In this document: positions 34,651-46,859 of the stretch, piece after piece | Layout of the letters: each line of letters begins with the position of its first letter | Numbering within the stretch: position 1 is the first letter of the stretch | Assembly (NCBI RefSeq): GCF_000005505.3 | Contig: NC_016133.3 | Coordinates: 31,055,008-31,119,007 of the forward strand | Reading direction: 5' to 3' | Length of the DNA stretch: 64,000 nucleotides | Source: Brachypodium distachyon | Taxonomy: Eukaryota; Streptophyta; Magnoliopsida; Poales; Poaceae | Program-made: the position numbers and the translations under genes | Notes under the pieces: generated by a model | Told to the model about the DNA's origin: nothing | Databases searched by the model: none | Seen by the model: only the letters and a program-made list of their open reading frames with translations

Positions 34651-35290
34651 GCTTGTACTGTGTTTCAATTGTATTTGTTATCTTAAATCCTGTCCAATTG
34701 CGGTATTATCGAAATATGTTAATTTAGTCGTGCCTTGGTTTCGTAACCATCACATTATCGATGTATGTTAATTTATCCAAGTTGTCAAGTCTTTTAGTTC
34801 ACAAAAACCGCAAGGAATCGACAGAAAAATTGTCCAGCACATTATCGATGAATGTTAATTTATCCAAGTTGTCAAGTCTTTTAGTTCAAAAAACAGTTCA
34901 AAAAACACAAGGATTCGAGACAAAAATTGGGCCTCGACGATTACTTCAAATTAGTTCCAATCGGCTTCGGCGAAACCGACTGCTCCAGTCGGCCTGGCCG
35001 AAACCAACTGGGCTCCAGTCAGGCTAGGCTACCTCTTGCGGGACCCCCGCTCTGTGCAGCCTGCCTCCAGTCGGCCTGGGCCAGGCCGACTGGGCCTAAT
35101 CGGCTTCGGCCAGACCGACTGGGCCTAATCGACCTGGGCCAGGCCGAGGCCGTATTATTTTTGAAATTTGTGAAAAACACGTATTATTTTTGAAAATGAT
35201 TAAAAAAATCGTATTATTTAAAAAAAATTAGCGAGACAATTATAGTGTCTCTACGAACCAAAAATAGTGTCTGGGAACGGAGGGACTAGT
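34650..35290. repeat. Tandem repeat and GGCC-rich repeat, no gene
   Basis: A segment of about 90 bp containing ATGTTAATTTATCCAAGTTG and TCAAGTCTTTTAGTTCA occurs twice in tandem (about 34751-34893). From about 34965 to 35150 short CAGTCGGCCTGGGCCAGGCC-like units recur, followed by three CGTATTATTTTTGAAA-like units. No coding content is supported. Confidence 0.55.
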
Positions 35291-36900
35291 TAAGAACAAA
35301 AGGACCTAGTTGTGAAAGAGGAAGAAAAGGAGAAGGGTCGGAATGCAAAACTGCCATTGGGATCTTGGCATCTTCTTCCCTTTCCTCCACGCTGCTGCTC
35401 CATCTCAGGCCGCCGCCGCGGCCAGGACGGCGTAGCGGCGCGCCACAAAGCTTACTGCTGCTCCTCCTCAAGTACGACCCCATCAACATCCTGCTGCTCC
35501 TCCACGCTTCCTCAAGCTGCTGCTGCAACCAAGGGAACAGCACCGGCGAGCACGACGACCACCTGCAGCTCCTTCTCCTTCTACAACTTGTGCTGCCTCA
35601 TCCCCTGGGTTATTCCCATCCGAATCTCTCCCTTGCTTCTTCACAAAAAAAAAATCTCTCCCTTGTCTCCCTATTGCTTGTTGTTTTTGTGATATGAATA
35701 GAGAACTTGTTTCCCATTGCATGGCAGGTGTTTGATGTAATGCTCGTATGAATTTGCAACGAATTTCATTCTATCCCTTATCCCTGTCTTCTTCCCTGCT
35801 AATCTTGTCTAATTCTTCAATTGTGATGGATTTGTGTGAGCTATTGCTGTTACTCGAGCTACCTAGAACAATCGTATTCAGTTGGAGCTCACGCGAGGAA
35901 GACAAGAGTTTTTGTGCTGCTCAAACTTCCGCAGCTTTTCTGGCGTTTTTCCATTCCCTTTTATTCAATCGTTACATGCATAACAGAAAACGGAGAGAGC
36001 AAGCCGCGCCATGATCCGCTGATCCCGCGCCATCCCACGGCCGAGTCATGGCACACATCCAGCTCCTCCTCAACGGCCACACTACTAGGCACGTCCATGC
36101 AAACGTAAGCAGACGTGCTGGGACGTGATATGCTAACAGAAAACAAAATAACAACTGAAAGCAAAGATATTTAACGTGCACGAGTTTACTAACAATTGCA
36201 TCATCTACTGTAATAATTTCGTACTGGTGTTGTTCTTGTGTAAGATCAATTTTCTGTGATAAATATATATGTGCTGCCCTGTTATGAACTCTCCTTTTCC
36301 CAAACAAATTGCTTCTTTCCTTGTATTATGTGTTTGTTCATGAGATTACTTGTTGTCCCTGTTAATTGTCTTTGTAAATCTGCACCTGTCTTTGATGTTT
36401 GCTTGTGTTAGTGTTTTAATTGTCTAAAGTAAAACGAAAATAACAAAAATATTGTTCATTGCTACATTGTTTCCTTTCTTTTCGGTTAGAATATTACCCC
36501 CTGTGTTTGATTGATCTAGATTTAGTTCTAGCTCGATTGTTGATAGCCTAGTCCTTGTGGAGAACACGACAACCCGCAGTTTCAGCGACATACCCACTGC
36601 TATTTTACACTCGATCAACCACCCCAGCAGAGGCCGGAGATTGCCTAAGAATGAGAGCATTGCGCTGCTTCCAAATGTGCCAGCAAGCCGCGAGAAAGAC
36701 CATTTCGAGGACAAGGAGGCATCTAAAGTGGTGGGAACTCTGCTAAAACGCCCAAGCATGGAGCCAGAAGCATGGGCGGAGCCACCGCCTGGCTACCCCG
36801 GGCAACTGCCCGGGCTCCCCCCTTGATCTCCCTTTAAGATGAAGTAAGCATGGTGGTTAAATTGACAGATTTTTGTGCGTAAATTTTAGTTCAGAAGAAT
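35291..36900. other. Possible host-gene 5' relic, unassigned
   Basis: 35310-35600 is CT/GC-rich with frames rich in Ser and Leu on one strand and Glu on the other. 35700-36500 is T-rich and intron-like. 36557-36826 holds an 89-codon plus-strand frame (starts MENTTTRSFSDIP) without a domain I know, and near 36780 a CCCGGGCAACTGCCCGGG hairpin. It could be a decayed gene or a composite repeat; I cannot name a product. Confidence 0.3.
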
Positions 36901-36904
36901 GATA

Positions 36905-37028
36905 CTCCCTCCGTCCAACAAAAGATGTCTCAAGTTTGTCAAAATTTGGATATATCTAGACATGACTTAGTGTATAGATGCATTCAAATTTAGTCAAAAT
37001 TGAGATATCTTTTGTTGGAAGAAGGGAG
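36905..37028. mobile_element. Stowaway-type MITE
   Basis: The 124-bp element starts CTCCCTCCGTCCAACAAAAG and ends TTTTGTTGGAAGAAGGGAG, flanked by TA. It is closely similar to 3571-3694. Confidence 0.88.
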
Positions 37029-37464
37029 TATGTGCTTTACCCAGGCTTCATCAATCCGCTGGCTCTGCCACTGGCCAGAAGCATGGAGGAGAAGGATAGC
37101 AATTGAAGTCCAACAACGCTGATGTTCACTAGCTTTGCCCAGTGCATTGCAAGAAAAGATGTTCACTAGTTTCCCGGGTACCCAGGTTGCAAAGAGAACA
37201 TACCACAATGCCATCACGGTTGCAGCTCTTCCTGTCCATGATTGATAAATTCACCACAGAAACATATATGTACTATATCCAAATTGGGTAAGAGAATAGT
37301 TGATACCAAAGAGAGAGATTTGACGCTTGGTCTCTTTGCCTTCAATCTCTTCCTTCTTAAGCCAGCTTGGTGCAGTAGATTAAACAAGACAGTGTTGGTA
37401 AGAAACAAGTGGTAGTAAATGACAACAATGTAACATGGTGTTGCTTATGGCATGGTTGCTACTA

Positions 37465-37771
37465 CTCCCTCCGTTTCAGGTTAGTGGTACATGCTTCTTT
37501 TAGCGAGACAGAGTAGGACGAAGTGACAAAATATCACATAAGACCGCTCTTCGCATATTCCATGCAATTAATTGCATCACGCATTCAATCTTTTCCAACC
37601 CCTACTTATCTCCAGTTCCCTTCACCCAACAGTACAATACGATTAAAATTGTTTGCCTAGAAAAAGTAACAATACAATGATACTTAGGCTTTGAATGTTT
37701 AAATGTACAAGTATTCTGAGGCAACTTTCATAGCTATATACTAATATACAACTAAAACAAAATGGAGGGAG
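37465..37771. mobile_element. MITE with CTCCCTCC ends (Stowaway-like)
   Basis: The element is 307 bp, begins CTCCCTCCGTTTCAGGTTAG and ends AAACAAAATGGAGGGAG, flanked by TA. The inverted match is imperfect beyond the first bases. Another GGAGGGAGTA near 38116 may be the end of a neighbouring, truncated element. Confidence 0.6.
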
Positions 37772-38289
37772 TACATTTTTAATAAAAGGAGTCTACTCTA
37801 TAATATCAACGTGACATGGCTTATCAAGTGTGTTGTTGTATTATATCGAGGCCCCATTTGGAAATCTCCAATATCAAGACAAAGAGCACACATTTTAAAA
37901 GGTTTTGATTTTCGTTTTGGCCAATAGATTTGAAACCCAAGAGCCTTGCAATTAGCGTAGATTTCGAATGGTACACATGCATTAGTTTCATCTAATGCAA
38001 ATATGAAACCCGAGGACTTGCAAATAAGTGCGGAAGTATTTAAAAGAGAAGAATTGAATAGTGACCTTGTAATTCTGGGGGAACTCAGATTTAGAACGAG
38101 TCTTGCATACATGGAAGGAGGGAGTATTTTCTATCTTATTTTATCGGTACCAGCTTTTCTGTGAACCAATTGGTGCATGCATTTCAATAATAATGAGTGC
38201 AGTATGGCACATTCCTAGAATGAAAAATAGCAAATCCGAACAAGTGACACCAATGTAAGAGGCAAAGTAAGTTATTTATAAAGGAAGTG
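37772..38289. other. No gene seen
   Basis: AT-rich. A minus-strand frame of 104 codons at 37798-38112 shows no domain. I see no TIR pair and no splice pattern. Confidence 0.4.
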
Positions 38290-39390
38290 TCAAATACCAG
38301 TGCCCATTTCAAGAACCTGATCATCATTCACGAGTTCAAAGCTCTTGTAAGTGTGGCCCACAAAATTCAAGTCCTTTGAAGAAAGCATCTGCAAGACAAA
38401 TAATATAACAGATGGGAATATTGTATTTTAAAGGAGGTGGAAATTGTTGCAAATTTTCAGATTTATAAAGCTACCAAAGAGTTTATACATAAAGGAACAC
38501 TTACTTCCTCCAAGGGCCATCTTTGATGAAGCTTGAAGATAATCCGAAGACTGGAAATACAACATAAAGATTTAATATTTGCACTGACTTCTGAAGACTG
38601 AGACATTTATTTAGAAGAAAACAAGCTGCCTACCTCTACAAATTTCTCAAAATTCTGAGGGTCCAACTCATTCGTTACTTGAGGTAAATATACAGCTTCT
38701 ATTTCGTTTAACTTCTCCCATTCTACTCCACTAAAACAAGAGTGCTCATAATATTAAGCATGCAAAGTTCCATGAACAAATATTAAGCAGTATCAATTTT
38801 CTTTTCTTTTCCTTTCAAAAAAGGATCAAATATTCTTAAAGGACACACAACAACCTTGATTCCTCTGCACCTTTTGTACCGAGGTGCTGGTCGATGTCGC
38901 ATAAGAGTTTGCTTATAAGATCTTTGGCATCCGTCAGTAGCCTTGCTGCTTCGGGAAATTTCAGATGTGTTGTCCAGTTCACTATCTGTTCCAGCGCACG
39001 TAATCACAATTGAAACAAAAGTCCATAAGATTCATAAAGTTGAGAGAAAAATGAACTTCCAAATCACTGAGATATTGAAGTTGGGCATCCTGTAGCTCTA
39101 GGCAACAGGAGGACCAAGCAGCAGAATGTTCATAGCTGAAATCCTGAAAGGCATTACCTTTCTGCAAGTTGTCAGAGGTTCATCTGAGTAGAAGGGACAC
39201 CCCACTAGCATTTCATACATTATGGCTCCGAGTGACCACCTACAAACAGTGTGCAAAAATTTGTCCTTTTGAGTGCAGACTCATTATGTGAAATGCCATC
39301 GGATATACCCAAGTTATGCTTACCAATCGCACTCCACTGAAAAGAACTTCTGGAGCAATTTAGTCCGGTGTACCAACAGTGGAGTAATCC
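38290..39390 (-). pseudogene. NDR-type AGC kinase, C-terminal exons, degenerate
   Basis: Reading the minus strand from high to low coordinates: 39385-39324 gives YSTVGTPD, a stop, then IAPEVL (the activation-loop region, with Tyr replaced by TAA). 39239-39157 gives [14 protein letters not shown] and [12 protein letters not shown]. 38985-38855 gives IVNWTTHLKFPEAARL, AKDLISKLLC and LGTKGAEES. 38731-38634 gives GVEWEKLNEIEA and LDPQNFEKFVE. About 38550-38508 gives LQASSKMALGG, and 38388-38290 gives MLSSKDLNFVGHTYKSFEL ending at TGA. Order and wording match the C-terminal third of plant NDR/LATS-family kinases. The in-frame stop and the apparent lack of an N-terminal catalytic part mark it as a relic. 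Exon-like bits may continue to about 39.7 kb. Confidence 0.8.
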
Positions 39391-40400
39391 TAAGATCATT
39401 TAGCAGCTTTTCAGAAACACAATAGAGAAATCATCGGAGAAGGCATTAAAGAACAAATAATTTATGCCGTCCCTCTTACAGCTAAATTATAGAGTAGCTA
39501 CTAACTAATGAGCAATGATAACTGCAACAGGATGCTGTACTAAATGACAACTAAAATCACTCACTATCAACTTGATGCTTAAATGAAGACAATTTTCCAA
39601 ATATCATGGAGTTTCCCCTCTCAGACAATGCATGTTTCATACAATTGTCAGAGGTGCTATGAAGATCCTTAACAGACTCGTGTGCCTAAAAACATTGCAA
39701 GGAAGAAGGCCAACAGCATTTGTTCCACAACCCAGGTGGTAAAAATAATCCAAAACACACTAAGCACCCATGTGGAACAAATGTGGTTAAAATCCTGGTT
39801 TAAGTTATTTCATCCCTGAAGGCTTTTAAAGATTCGTGTAGAAGGAACAGAGTCAGGTAAGCTTATTTTCTTACGCCATATAAAAACTTAGTATTAACTG
39901 TAGGCTTCTTTTGCCTTTTCATCTGCACTAGCACTTTGAACCCTGCTGCAGCCTGAGTATTACTAACTGAATAAGCAGTACTATTTTCTTTGTTTTTCCC
40001 TGCCAATTTAGAACATGCCGTTTTGCATTCTCACTTTCTCACTACTGGCTGCTTCTATAGCTTTAACAGAGCTCTTTTCGCTTACCTTCACAAACCTACC
40101 CCAGCCCTTCATCACACCCAAGTAAACACCAATATGATCTGAAATAACGGATGTCATGGCAGCACCAGTTGTTTTCATGTGGAGCATGACCTTTCCTGCA
40201 AGCTCCCTCTGAGGTGTTTCCATCTGCTAGTTCCCTCCTACCAATTCTGGGCCTATAGGCACCATATTTTCAGCAGCAAAATTGGCAAAAAACAACTTGT
40301 GTCCATTGAGCTGAACGAACTCTTAGCATTCTTTCCAAATGTTGTCTCCACTAAGAATATGTACCAGAACTTTTGTGCAAGGCGATCATTTAACAATATA
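39391..40400 (-). other. Possible further host-gene exon relics, unassigned
   Basis: A minus-strand stretch at 39680-39600 reads SVKDLHSTSDNCMKH and RGNSMIF. A 71-codon frame at 40223-40008 contains KTTGAAMTSVISDHIGVYLG. These look coding-like by eye but I do not recognise the family. They may be upstream exons of the kinase relic or of the unassigned gene pieces at 42.6-44.2 kb. Confidence 0.3.
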
Positions 40401-40495
40401 CTCCCTCCGATCCATAAAAAGTGTCGCCCACTTAGTCTAAAATTTGTACTAACTTACTAAAAAAATGGACGACACTTTTTATGAATCGGAGGGAG
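40401..40495. mobile_element. Stowaway-type MITE
   Basis: The 95-bp element starts CTCCCTCCGATCCATAAAAAG and ends CTTTTTATGAATCGGAGGGAG, flanked by TA. It forms a near-perfect hairpin. Confidence 0.9.
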
Positions 40496-40859
40496 TATCT
40501 TTTAACTGACTATAGGCGATTATTTATCACCTTGTATCTTTCAAGGCCCTTCATCATACCTGAAAACGTGCATCGTACATTTATGCTATGTTTCTTGTAA
40601 GAGTGTCTTTTAAGTTTTAACAATGAGTAGACCAGCAGAGACATTTTCAACACCTAGGAAATTGGAAAGAAGCAAAAGAAGAGCAGTTCATAGTTCATAC
40701 CCAGCAGTAATTTGTCCAATGAAAATTAAGGGGTGAAAAGCGATCACTTATTAATTTAGTCATGGCTCCCAAGAAAGATTACGTTCATTAGAAGGGGCAT
40801 GCATAACGTTTGACTGCTACCTACGACATCATCAGTGCACTACGGGTCAATTTGACTAA

Positions 40860-41640
40860 CAATAGACCATTCATGAAGTTCTGGGTTCAGAGGATCTCTT
40901 AGACATGTTCAATCTTCCTCTTTCTGAACAAACCTTCCAAGAGTACCTGGAGATTCAGAGGATTGCTGATTCTAGAGTAATGGATGTGTGGAGCATCCTG
41001 GATTGCGGTCGTGGTTATTCGTCTCAAAAGTACTATGAGCTTCGGTTCTATGCGACATCTTCGGACAGAGTAATGGCCTGGGTCTGGAAGAGAAAATGTG
41101 TACCCAAGCTTAACGTCTTTGCCTGGCTCCTTATCAACAATCGGCTGAAACACAAAGGAAATGATGACTAAGTGACAACGTAACCGGTCCAACTCTCTAT
41201 CCTGTGTCCTCTGTGACCAAGGATGCTCTGAAGATCATGACCACCTCTTCTTTGACTGTCCCTTCAATAAAAGCTGTTGGCAATAAATTGGCTTCAATTG
41301 GGACACATTGGAGGATATTAGGCTGAGGATCATCAACAATAGAAGCTCCTTCTCCCATCCTGGTTTCATGGATATAGTTGTCTCGCTGCTTGGAATATTT
41401 GGCTGCAAAGGAATGACCCTCCCTCTGTAGATAGGTGGTCCAGCAGCTTCAAAAATGACATCACTAGTGTTAGATTTAAATAAGATGTTCGGTTGGGTGT
41501 CCTGAATGAGTGAATGGCTTGCTTTGACTGAGTCTGTAATTAAAGTCCCGTATTTCCTCTTTTGGGGGTCCCCTCATACTCTCTGTAAATATTAGCCTCT
41601 CCTGCAGTCCTTATTTCAAAAAAAGGACTAACAAAAGACC
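40860..41640 (+). pseudogene. LINE ORF2 3' end (zf-RVT region), truncated
   Basis: 40905-41171 reads SILDCGRGYSSQKYYELRF and then WVWKRKCVPKLNVFAWLLINNRL, the reverse-transcriptase zinc-binding region of plant LINEs. After a stop and frame shift, 41180-41300 continues with CVLCDQGCSEDHDHLFFDCP. It ends in an A-rich tail near 41625 (CAAAAAAAGG). 5'-truncated and decayed, as is usual for LINE insertions. Confidence 0.75.
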
Positions 41641-42150
41641 TACATGGGTGGTTATGCCATGAGCGGAATGTCTAGCAGTCAGAACTTTTCAAGCAAAATC
41701 AACTAGTATGAATAATGTCTGGAGTGCAGGACTAGCAGTGTGGAATATCAATATAATGTCAGGTAAGGCTTTGAAAAATTGAAATTCAAGAACATCTCTA
41801 ATATCTCTAAAACACATTACTAATAATTAATACAGAGAATGTTTTGAGAGTGGTTGAGACACCCAATCTCAAAGTTCAGTAAATTTCATTCAGAAAATGT
41901 TTTGAGGGTGGTTGACATCCATTCCGAAAGTTCAATTATTTTGGTTGTATCCTAAGTCTAAAATACATTCGATTTTGGTTTACAAGTATAACATTTTTTT
42001 GTGAAACAAAAAGAGATCTTTAATATATATTTTAGAAAATGTAAGCTTTATTACCCTAGCCTATGCACACAATATGCATACAACCTATGTTTATTACGAA
42101 GTTTATTGCAACCGCAAAAAGCAACCAAATAAAAAACCTGACTAGTCGCC
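41641..42150. other. No gene seen
   Basis: AT-rich; CAGAAAATGTTTTGAG occurs twice within 70 bp (41835 and 41890). Nothing else is supported. Confidence 0.4.
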
Positions 42151-42164
42151 ATGAGAACCAAACT

Positions 42165-42410
42165 ACAGTTAGGAGTCTCGAGCTAACCAAACCCTGGTAA
42201 TCCACTCTAGCTTCTTGGCGCCACACTCCATCAATTTCTTGTGTTGGGCCATTGTAGTAAAGCCATCAACCGCAGCCAGTTGATACACGAGTAACACTAA
42301 CACCTGTATGCATGAATGAACTTTTTTCCTGTCAACCATGATTTCATTAAGGCACAGCCATATGGACCAAAAAACTGCTGCTGCCCCAACCAAAATAATG
42401 GAACGTGAAG
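42165..42410 (-). pseudogene. LINE ORF2 C-terminal scrap
   Basis: The minus strand from 42393 reads GAAAVFWSIWLCLNEIMVDRK and continues for about 70 codons. This resembles the C-terminal end of plant LINE reverse transcriptases after the zinc-binding region. It is opposite in strand to the piece at 40860-41640, so it is a separate insertion. Confidence 0.6.
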
Positions 42411-42635
42411 ACTAGTATATGCCCTCAAGCCTGTGTGCAATACTGACTGGAGTGGTCATATAAAAAGACGATTGAGCAGCACTCCAAGCAAACTCGTGCC
42501 AAAAAAGTATAACACAACCCAAAAAAAATAAGATGTTGAATGGTTTTCTATTAAAGGGTTCTTTAATAAAAATAATATTTGAAAAAGTATTTGCAAGGAA
42601 GCCATGCAACTGCAAGTGATATTCCCTTTTTAAGA

Positions 42636-44180
42636 TCAAGAAGAGATGAAACTGGAAAATACTTGATGCATGCATAGGCGCATAGCCCAACTCTTGGAAA
42701 CAATGGAACAGATAGAAGTGGGAGGGCACTGAGGATAATCTCTGGAAAGCAGGGACTCATTTTTCAACATGATAAAGCAGTGGAGAGAACCAGAGAGCTT
42801 TGGTTCAATCGTGATTGCAGGGCATGATCCATCACGAATTGCGATGAAGTATTTGCTCAAAGGAAATAGCATACAAGAGGTTAAACTCACTTGGGTAAAC
42901 TCTGCCCTGCTTGAGATAATACTACAGAAAGATCTCCTCAAACAGGGGATCAATCTAAACTGTCCAGGGACTTCAGATTAACACACAGACTATCAAACAA
43001 GCAGCGAATAAGAAAATGAATGGTTAAATATGTAATTGAAGGATGGACATCCAGCCAAATACTAAAAGTACAAGAAAATCTTTACTTATAAAGATCTGAG
43101 TTGGTGGTCATCTGTTCAGCCCATTAAGATTATCCCCACATTGCTATGAAATGAATGTAATTGCACCCATTCAGTATGGTAGATATAAATATCACTGTAT
43201 TTTGACTAAAGATGACTGGATTGATGTATATTTTGAAATAATTGTTATTCGGTACAAAACTTGGGAACATGAGGACAATAGTGCATTGAAGCAAGTTATG
43301 CGAAATAATAATAATAATAATAATTCTGTAGCAACGCATGTGCATATAGCTAGCTGGGTTAATGATACAGTAGCATAAAAGTACCTGTGCTTAAAGATAC
43401 AAAAAGTAACATGCATATGGAGTAGTGATTATAGCAACCAAGCAAAAACAATACCTCGATATTATTTGGTATAGCACTTCTGAAAGATCTAACTTTTGCT
43501 CAAAATATTGCTCCATGTCAGAATAGCACAATGATTACCAACCGGACCCCAAAATGTAGCATATCAGCTAGCCAGTGTACAGTTTTGGCCTTTGGACAGT
43601 TTTGGCTTGCTTTTGTTCTTTTGGCTTCTTTCAGTTTGCTTGTTTTTGCCATTGTAACTTTTGCCTTCTCGGTGCTTCTTCTAATGAAAATGACATGCAC
43701 TTAGGTGCGGGTTTGAGGAAAAAAAAACTTACAAAGAACAACATATAACAGTACAACTAATCAGGTAAAATAAAAATTATATGCTGACAATCAGAAAGAA
43801 TACTAGAATGCATGTCAGAAAGAGAGAAACATCGTAATTTCCTTTGCTATCCACTCTCTGCAGATCAGTCTGCTTCAAGTAAAGAACAACTTCATGCACC
43901 ACTCTGCTCGGACCACTTGCTTCAAATAAAAATTCTACATATGCCGCTTTGGACTCTTTGAAAACTTCGGGAGGTATTCCATATGTGAGAACAAGGTGCA
44001 TAAAATTATGAAACAAGGAATGAAGAAGAAAAGTTGCACCATTGGGCAGTAAATACTGTAGAGCAGAGCTTCTTATAGACATTATCAGCTCCTGATGATA
44101 GGCTATAGATGAACAGGTTAAAGTTAAACCCATCCCATTATATAGCTCTAACTGGATACTGAACCACACGGTTCGATCTC
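42636..44180 (-). pseudogene. Exon-like pieces of an unrecognised multi-exon gene
   Basis: Minus-strand pieces in order: 44169-43830 (a 110-codon stretch including YLLPNGATFLLHSLFHNF, PPEVFKESKAAYVEFLFE and VVHEVVLYLKQTDLQRVD), 43520-43456 (MEQYFEQKLDLSEVLYQIIS before a GT donor), and 42950-42770 (RSFCSIISSRAEFTQVSLTS, DGSCPAITIEPKLSGSLHCF). The composition and splice-like borders suggest a conserved host protein rather than a transposon. I cannot name it. Large AT-rich gaps and stops between the pieces suggest a relic, but a real gene with long introns is not excluded. Confidence 0.4.
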
Positions 44181-46270
44181 TTGGTTACGTTGAAGGAATT
44201 CAACTCCAGATGGAATGGCTGGAGTTACAAAACCAGCCAACTGTTTACAGAGTGGCAAAAAAACTAAGGTTTTAATGTCAATTGCTATAACATTTACCTC
44301 ACAAACACGAGCATCTCACAAAAGGTTGCTAGAATCTGAAATTGAAACAAAGAGCAAAAGGCAGACTGGCATTGGACAGCTTTTAGCATGTCCCTCCCTG
44401 AAATGCTCAAGATTGTTTGGAAGGGTTAAGAATTTTGGAACGACACACAAGCACAAAATATTGATTGACTTGGTAGAGTTAGCCAATTATAAGGGATATA
44501 CTTGATAATATATAACATATTTTAAAATGAAGTCTGAATTGGAAAGCTTTGCTGACATAAAGCAGGCAAATTAGATGCCAGAATGTGAGATCGATGCAGG
44601 TTGCAGCATGACAGCATCAACATAAGCTAAAACAATAATTATTTTCAAATGAAGTCTTCAAAGAGGTTTCTGATTTGTTTACTTATTAGTGGAAAACTCT
44701 AAATATTTGGGGTTGGGTTTCATATTTTGCAATCTACTTCAATAAATGTGAGGAGATAGTGCTAGATCAAGTTAAGGGACTAAAATAAAAACTGAAACAA
44801 ACATCTAGCAACCACCGCTGACAGATAAAAGCCACACGATTGTGAAGGAACACCTTCCTTGCAATATCTTAAATAGTTATCTGGCTCTAGCTGACAATAA
44901 GAAAGCAAGTGAAATCAAACCATCAATAAATACCTGCATCTATCACTGAAGTATGGTTACATACTCAATTATTATGAAACCTAAAGAAACATGAATTCAT
45001 ACAACAATGCCTCTACATTGTATGCAGCAAATACAAAATTCTACCCCTTCAACTTTCAGGTATGCCCGGAGTTGGTGCTCTGCTTAAATTTTGGATGAAC
45101 CCGGGACTAAAAGTTTCTTCTTTAAAAAAGCAGCTGTAATACCAGAGCAGATTTTATAATTGCATGAACTACTCCCAAAATCTAATACTCCCTCCGACCC
45201 ATAACAACAGTTGTACTAAATCAGCGACACTTATTATGGATCGGAGGGAGTAGTAATGTTTTGATTATGCAGTAGCAGGTCATAACACAAGGGGGGTTAT
45301 CAGATTAGTGTGACAAAATAACCTGATCTTGTGCGCTATTTTTGACAGTAGGAACCACGATAAACCAAATAAAGATCTTCCACTAAGAACTTTGTATAAC
45401 TGTAGAAAAAATAAGAAGAAAACATCCACTCATATGTTACCAGTTTATCCCCCATCCCCTTGAAAGTTGAAACACAGCAAAAAGTTGATTCCTTCCTTCC
45501 CTTGTGTATGCATCATAAATGTTTGCAGCTTATTTACTAGATATATTCTGCAAATCAAAGATAAGAAAATGTATCAAAACTCCAGGTATCAAGTACTGAA
45601 CACATGGAGTTCAGAGTTGGTGCGACTTAACTGCAAAAAGCACTGCAGCCAAATTGAACTCCAGATTCGCTGCTAAGTTATTTATTCAGGGTAACCTGTA
45701 TACTGCTTGTCCACCTTGAAGAGTGAGTATCTTCTTCATATCCAGTGTTGGATAGTTAAAACTTAAAAGCGAGATGGTTGTATAGCTAACAGCCAGAAAG
45801 GGAAAATGATTACAAAATCTGCAAGCAGCAAGTAGCACAGTTGATGATCAGAAGCATCTTGAGCAGATAAATTGGCATGCCATATAAAGAATAACTAAGT
45901 GCGTAGATAGGGTTAGATGGGATAAGAACATGTCGTCACAACACTTCTCTTAATGAAAACTATGTCAAAGGACTGTAAACACAATATTTAGAACTCCAAT
46001 TGATGTACAGAGACATTTATTAAATTAGATGTGAATGTAAGTGTTATCCAATGGGACCACAGGATCATCTCAAACTTGTGCCAAAAGAAGGAAGCTCCAG
46101 ACATATAGAGCTAGAGACATAAATTGGACAGCAGTCTAAAATATGTGCAAATTGTTCTGACTCTACTGGTGCGTTTTATGCAACTAAGTGTTAAATCCCT
46201 AGAGTGTCTTCCAAGTTCCAACAGTTAGCGACAAATTAGCAATGTCCACTTAACAAAGACAAAAGCAGTA
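44181..46270. other. AT-rich intergenic or intronic DNA
   Basis: No domain, TIR pair or clear exon apart from one short MITE. The plus-strand frame at 44215-44505 is antisense to possible coding (EVNVIAIDIKTLVFLP, FVTPAIPSGVEF on the minus strand) that might be an upstream exon of the unrecognised gene. Weak. Confidence 0.35.
45188..45250. mobile_element. Very short Stowaway-type MITE
   Basis: Only 63 bp: starts CTCCCTCCGACCCATAA and ends TTATGGATCGGAGGGAG, flanked by TA. Probably an internally deleted copy. Confidence 0.82.
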
Positions 46271-46275
46271 CTGTA

Positions 46276-46374
46276 CTCCCTCTGATCCTAAATTCTTGAC
46301 TCGAGTTTGCCCATATATGGATGTATCTAGATATATACATGTAATTTTCGACAACAATTTAGAATCGGAAGGAG
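46276..46374. mobile_element. Stowaway-type MITE
   Basis: The 99-bp element starts CTCCCTCTGATCCTAAATT and ends AATTTAGAATCGGAAGGAG, flanked by TA. Confidence 0.82.
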
Positions 46375-46764
46375 TATATTGGAAAGGAATAAGCATGGGA
46401 TAAAATACGAGTATCATATTTCACCCAATCGATAGCACATTACGAAAAAAAGCATATACTTGTCTTCCATCCCAATCATATTTTGGCCTCGTTGATATAT
46501 CCCATTCTATTCTAGGAGAGTGCATTATTCTACCCGGGTTCGAATGTGATCTGTGCAGTAACTAAACCGTTGCTAATCATGTTTGCACTGCTTGAGTATA
46601 GCAGCATCAACAGAATCCGGGGCTAGCGATCTGACTCGACTAAACGTATTAAACGGAGCGAAGTGACAGACTAGTGGGGCCAGTAAATGATCTTTATTAG
46701 AAGCGCTGGGCCCACCAACCCCTCTAATCCCTGGTTCCCGCCTGCTACGTTTCCAAGCGCGCTC

Positions 46765-46840
46765 TCTCTCTCTCTCTCTCCGCGCACGGCTTCACCCACT
46801 CAGGTTTCGATGCTCCTCCTCCTTTCTCTATAAAGTGGCA
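46765..46840 (+). promoter_or_regulatory. Core promoter of the papain-like gene
   Basis: A CT repeat (46771-46789) lies upstream of CTATAAAG at 46828-46835, followed about 30 bp downstream by CT/CA-rich sequence suitable for a transcription start near 46860. Pyrimidine-rich patches beside TATA boxes are common in plant core promoters. The assignment rests on position and sequence only. Confidence 0.6.
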
Positions 46841-46859
46841 CCGCGGATCCTCTCCATCT

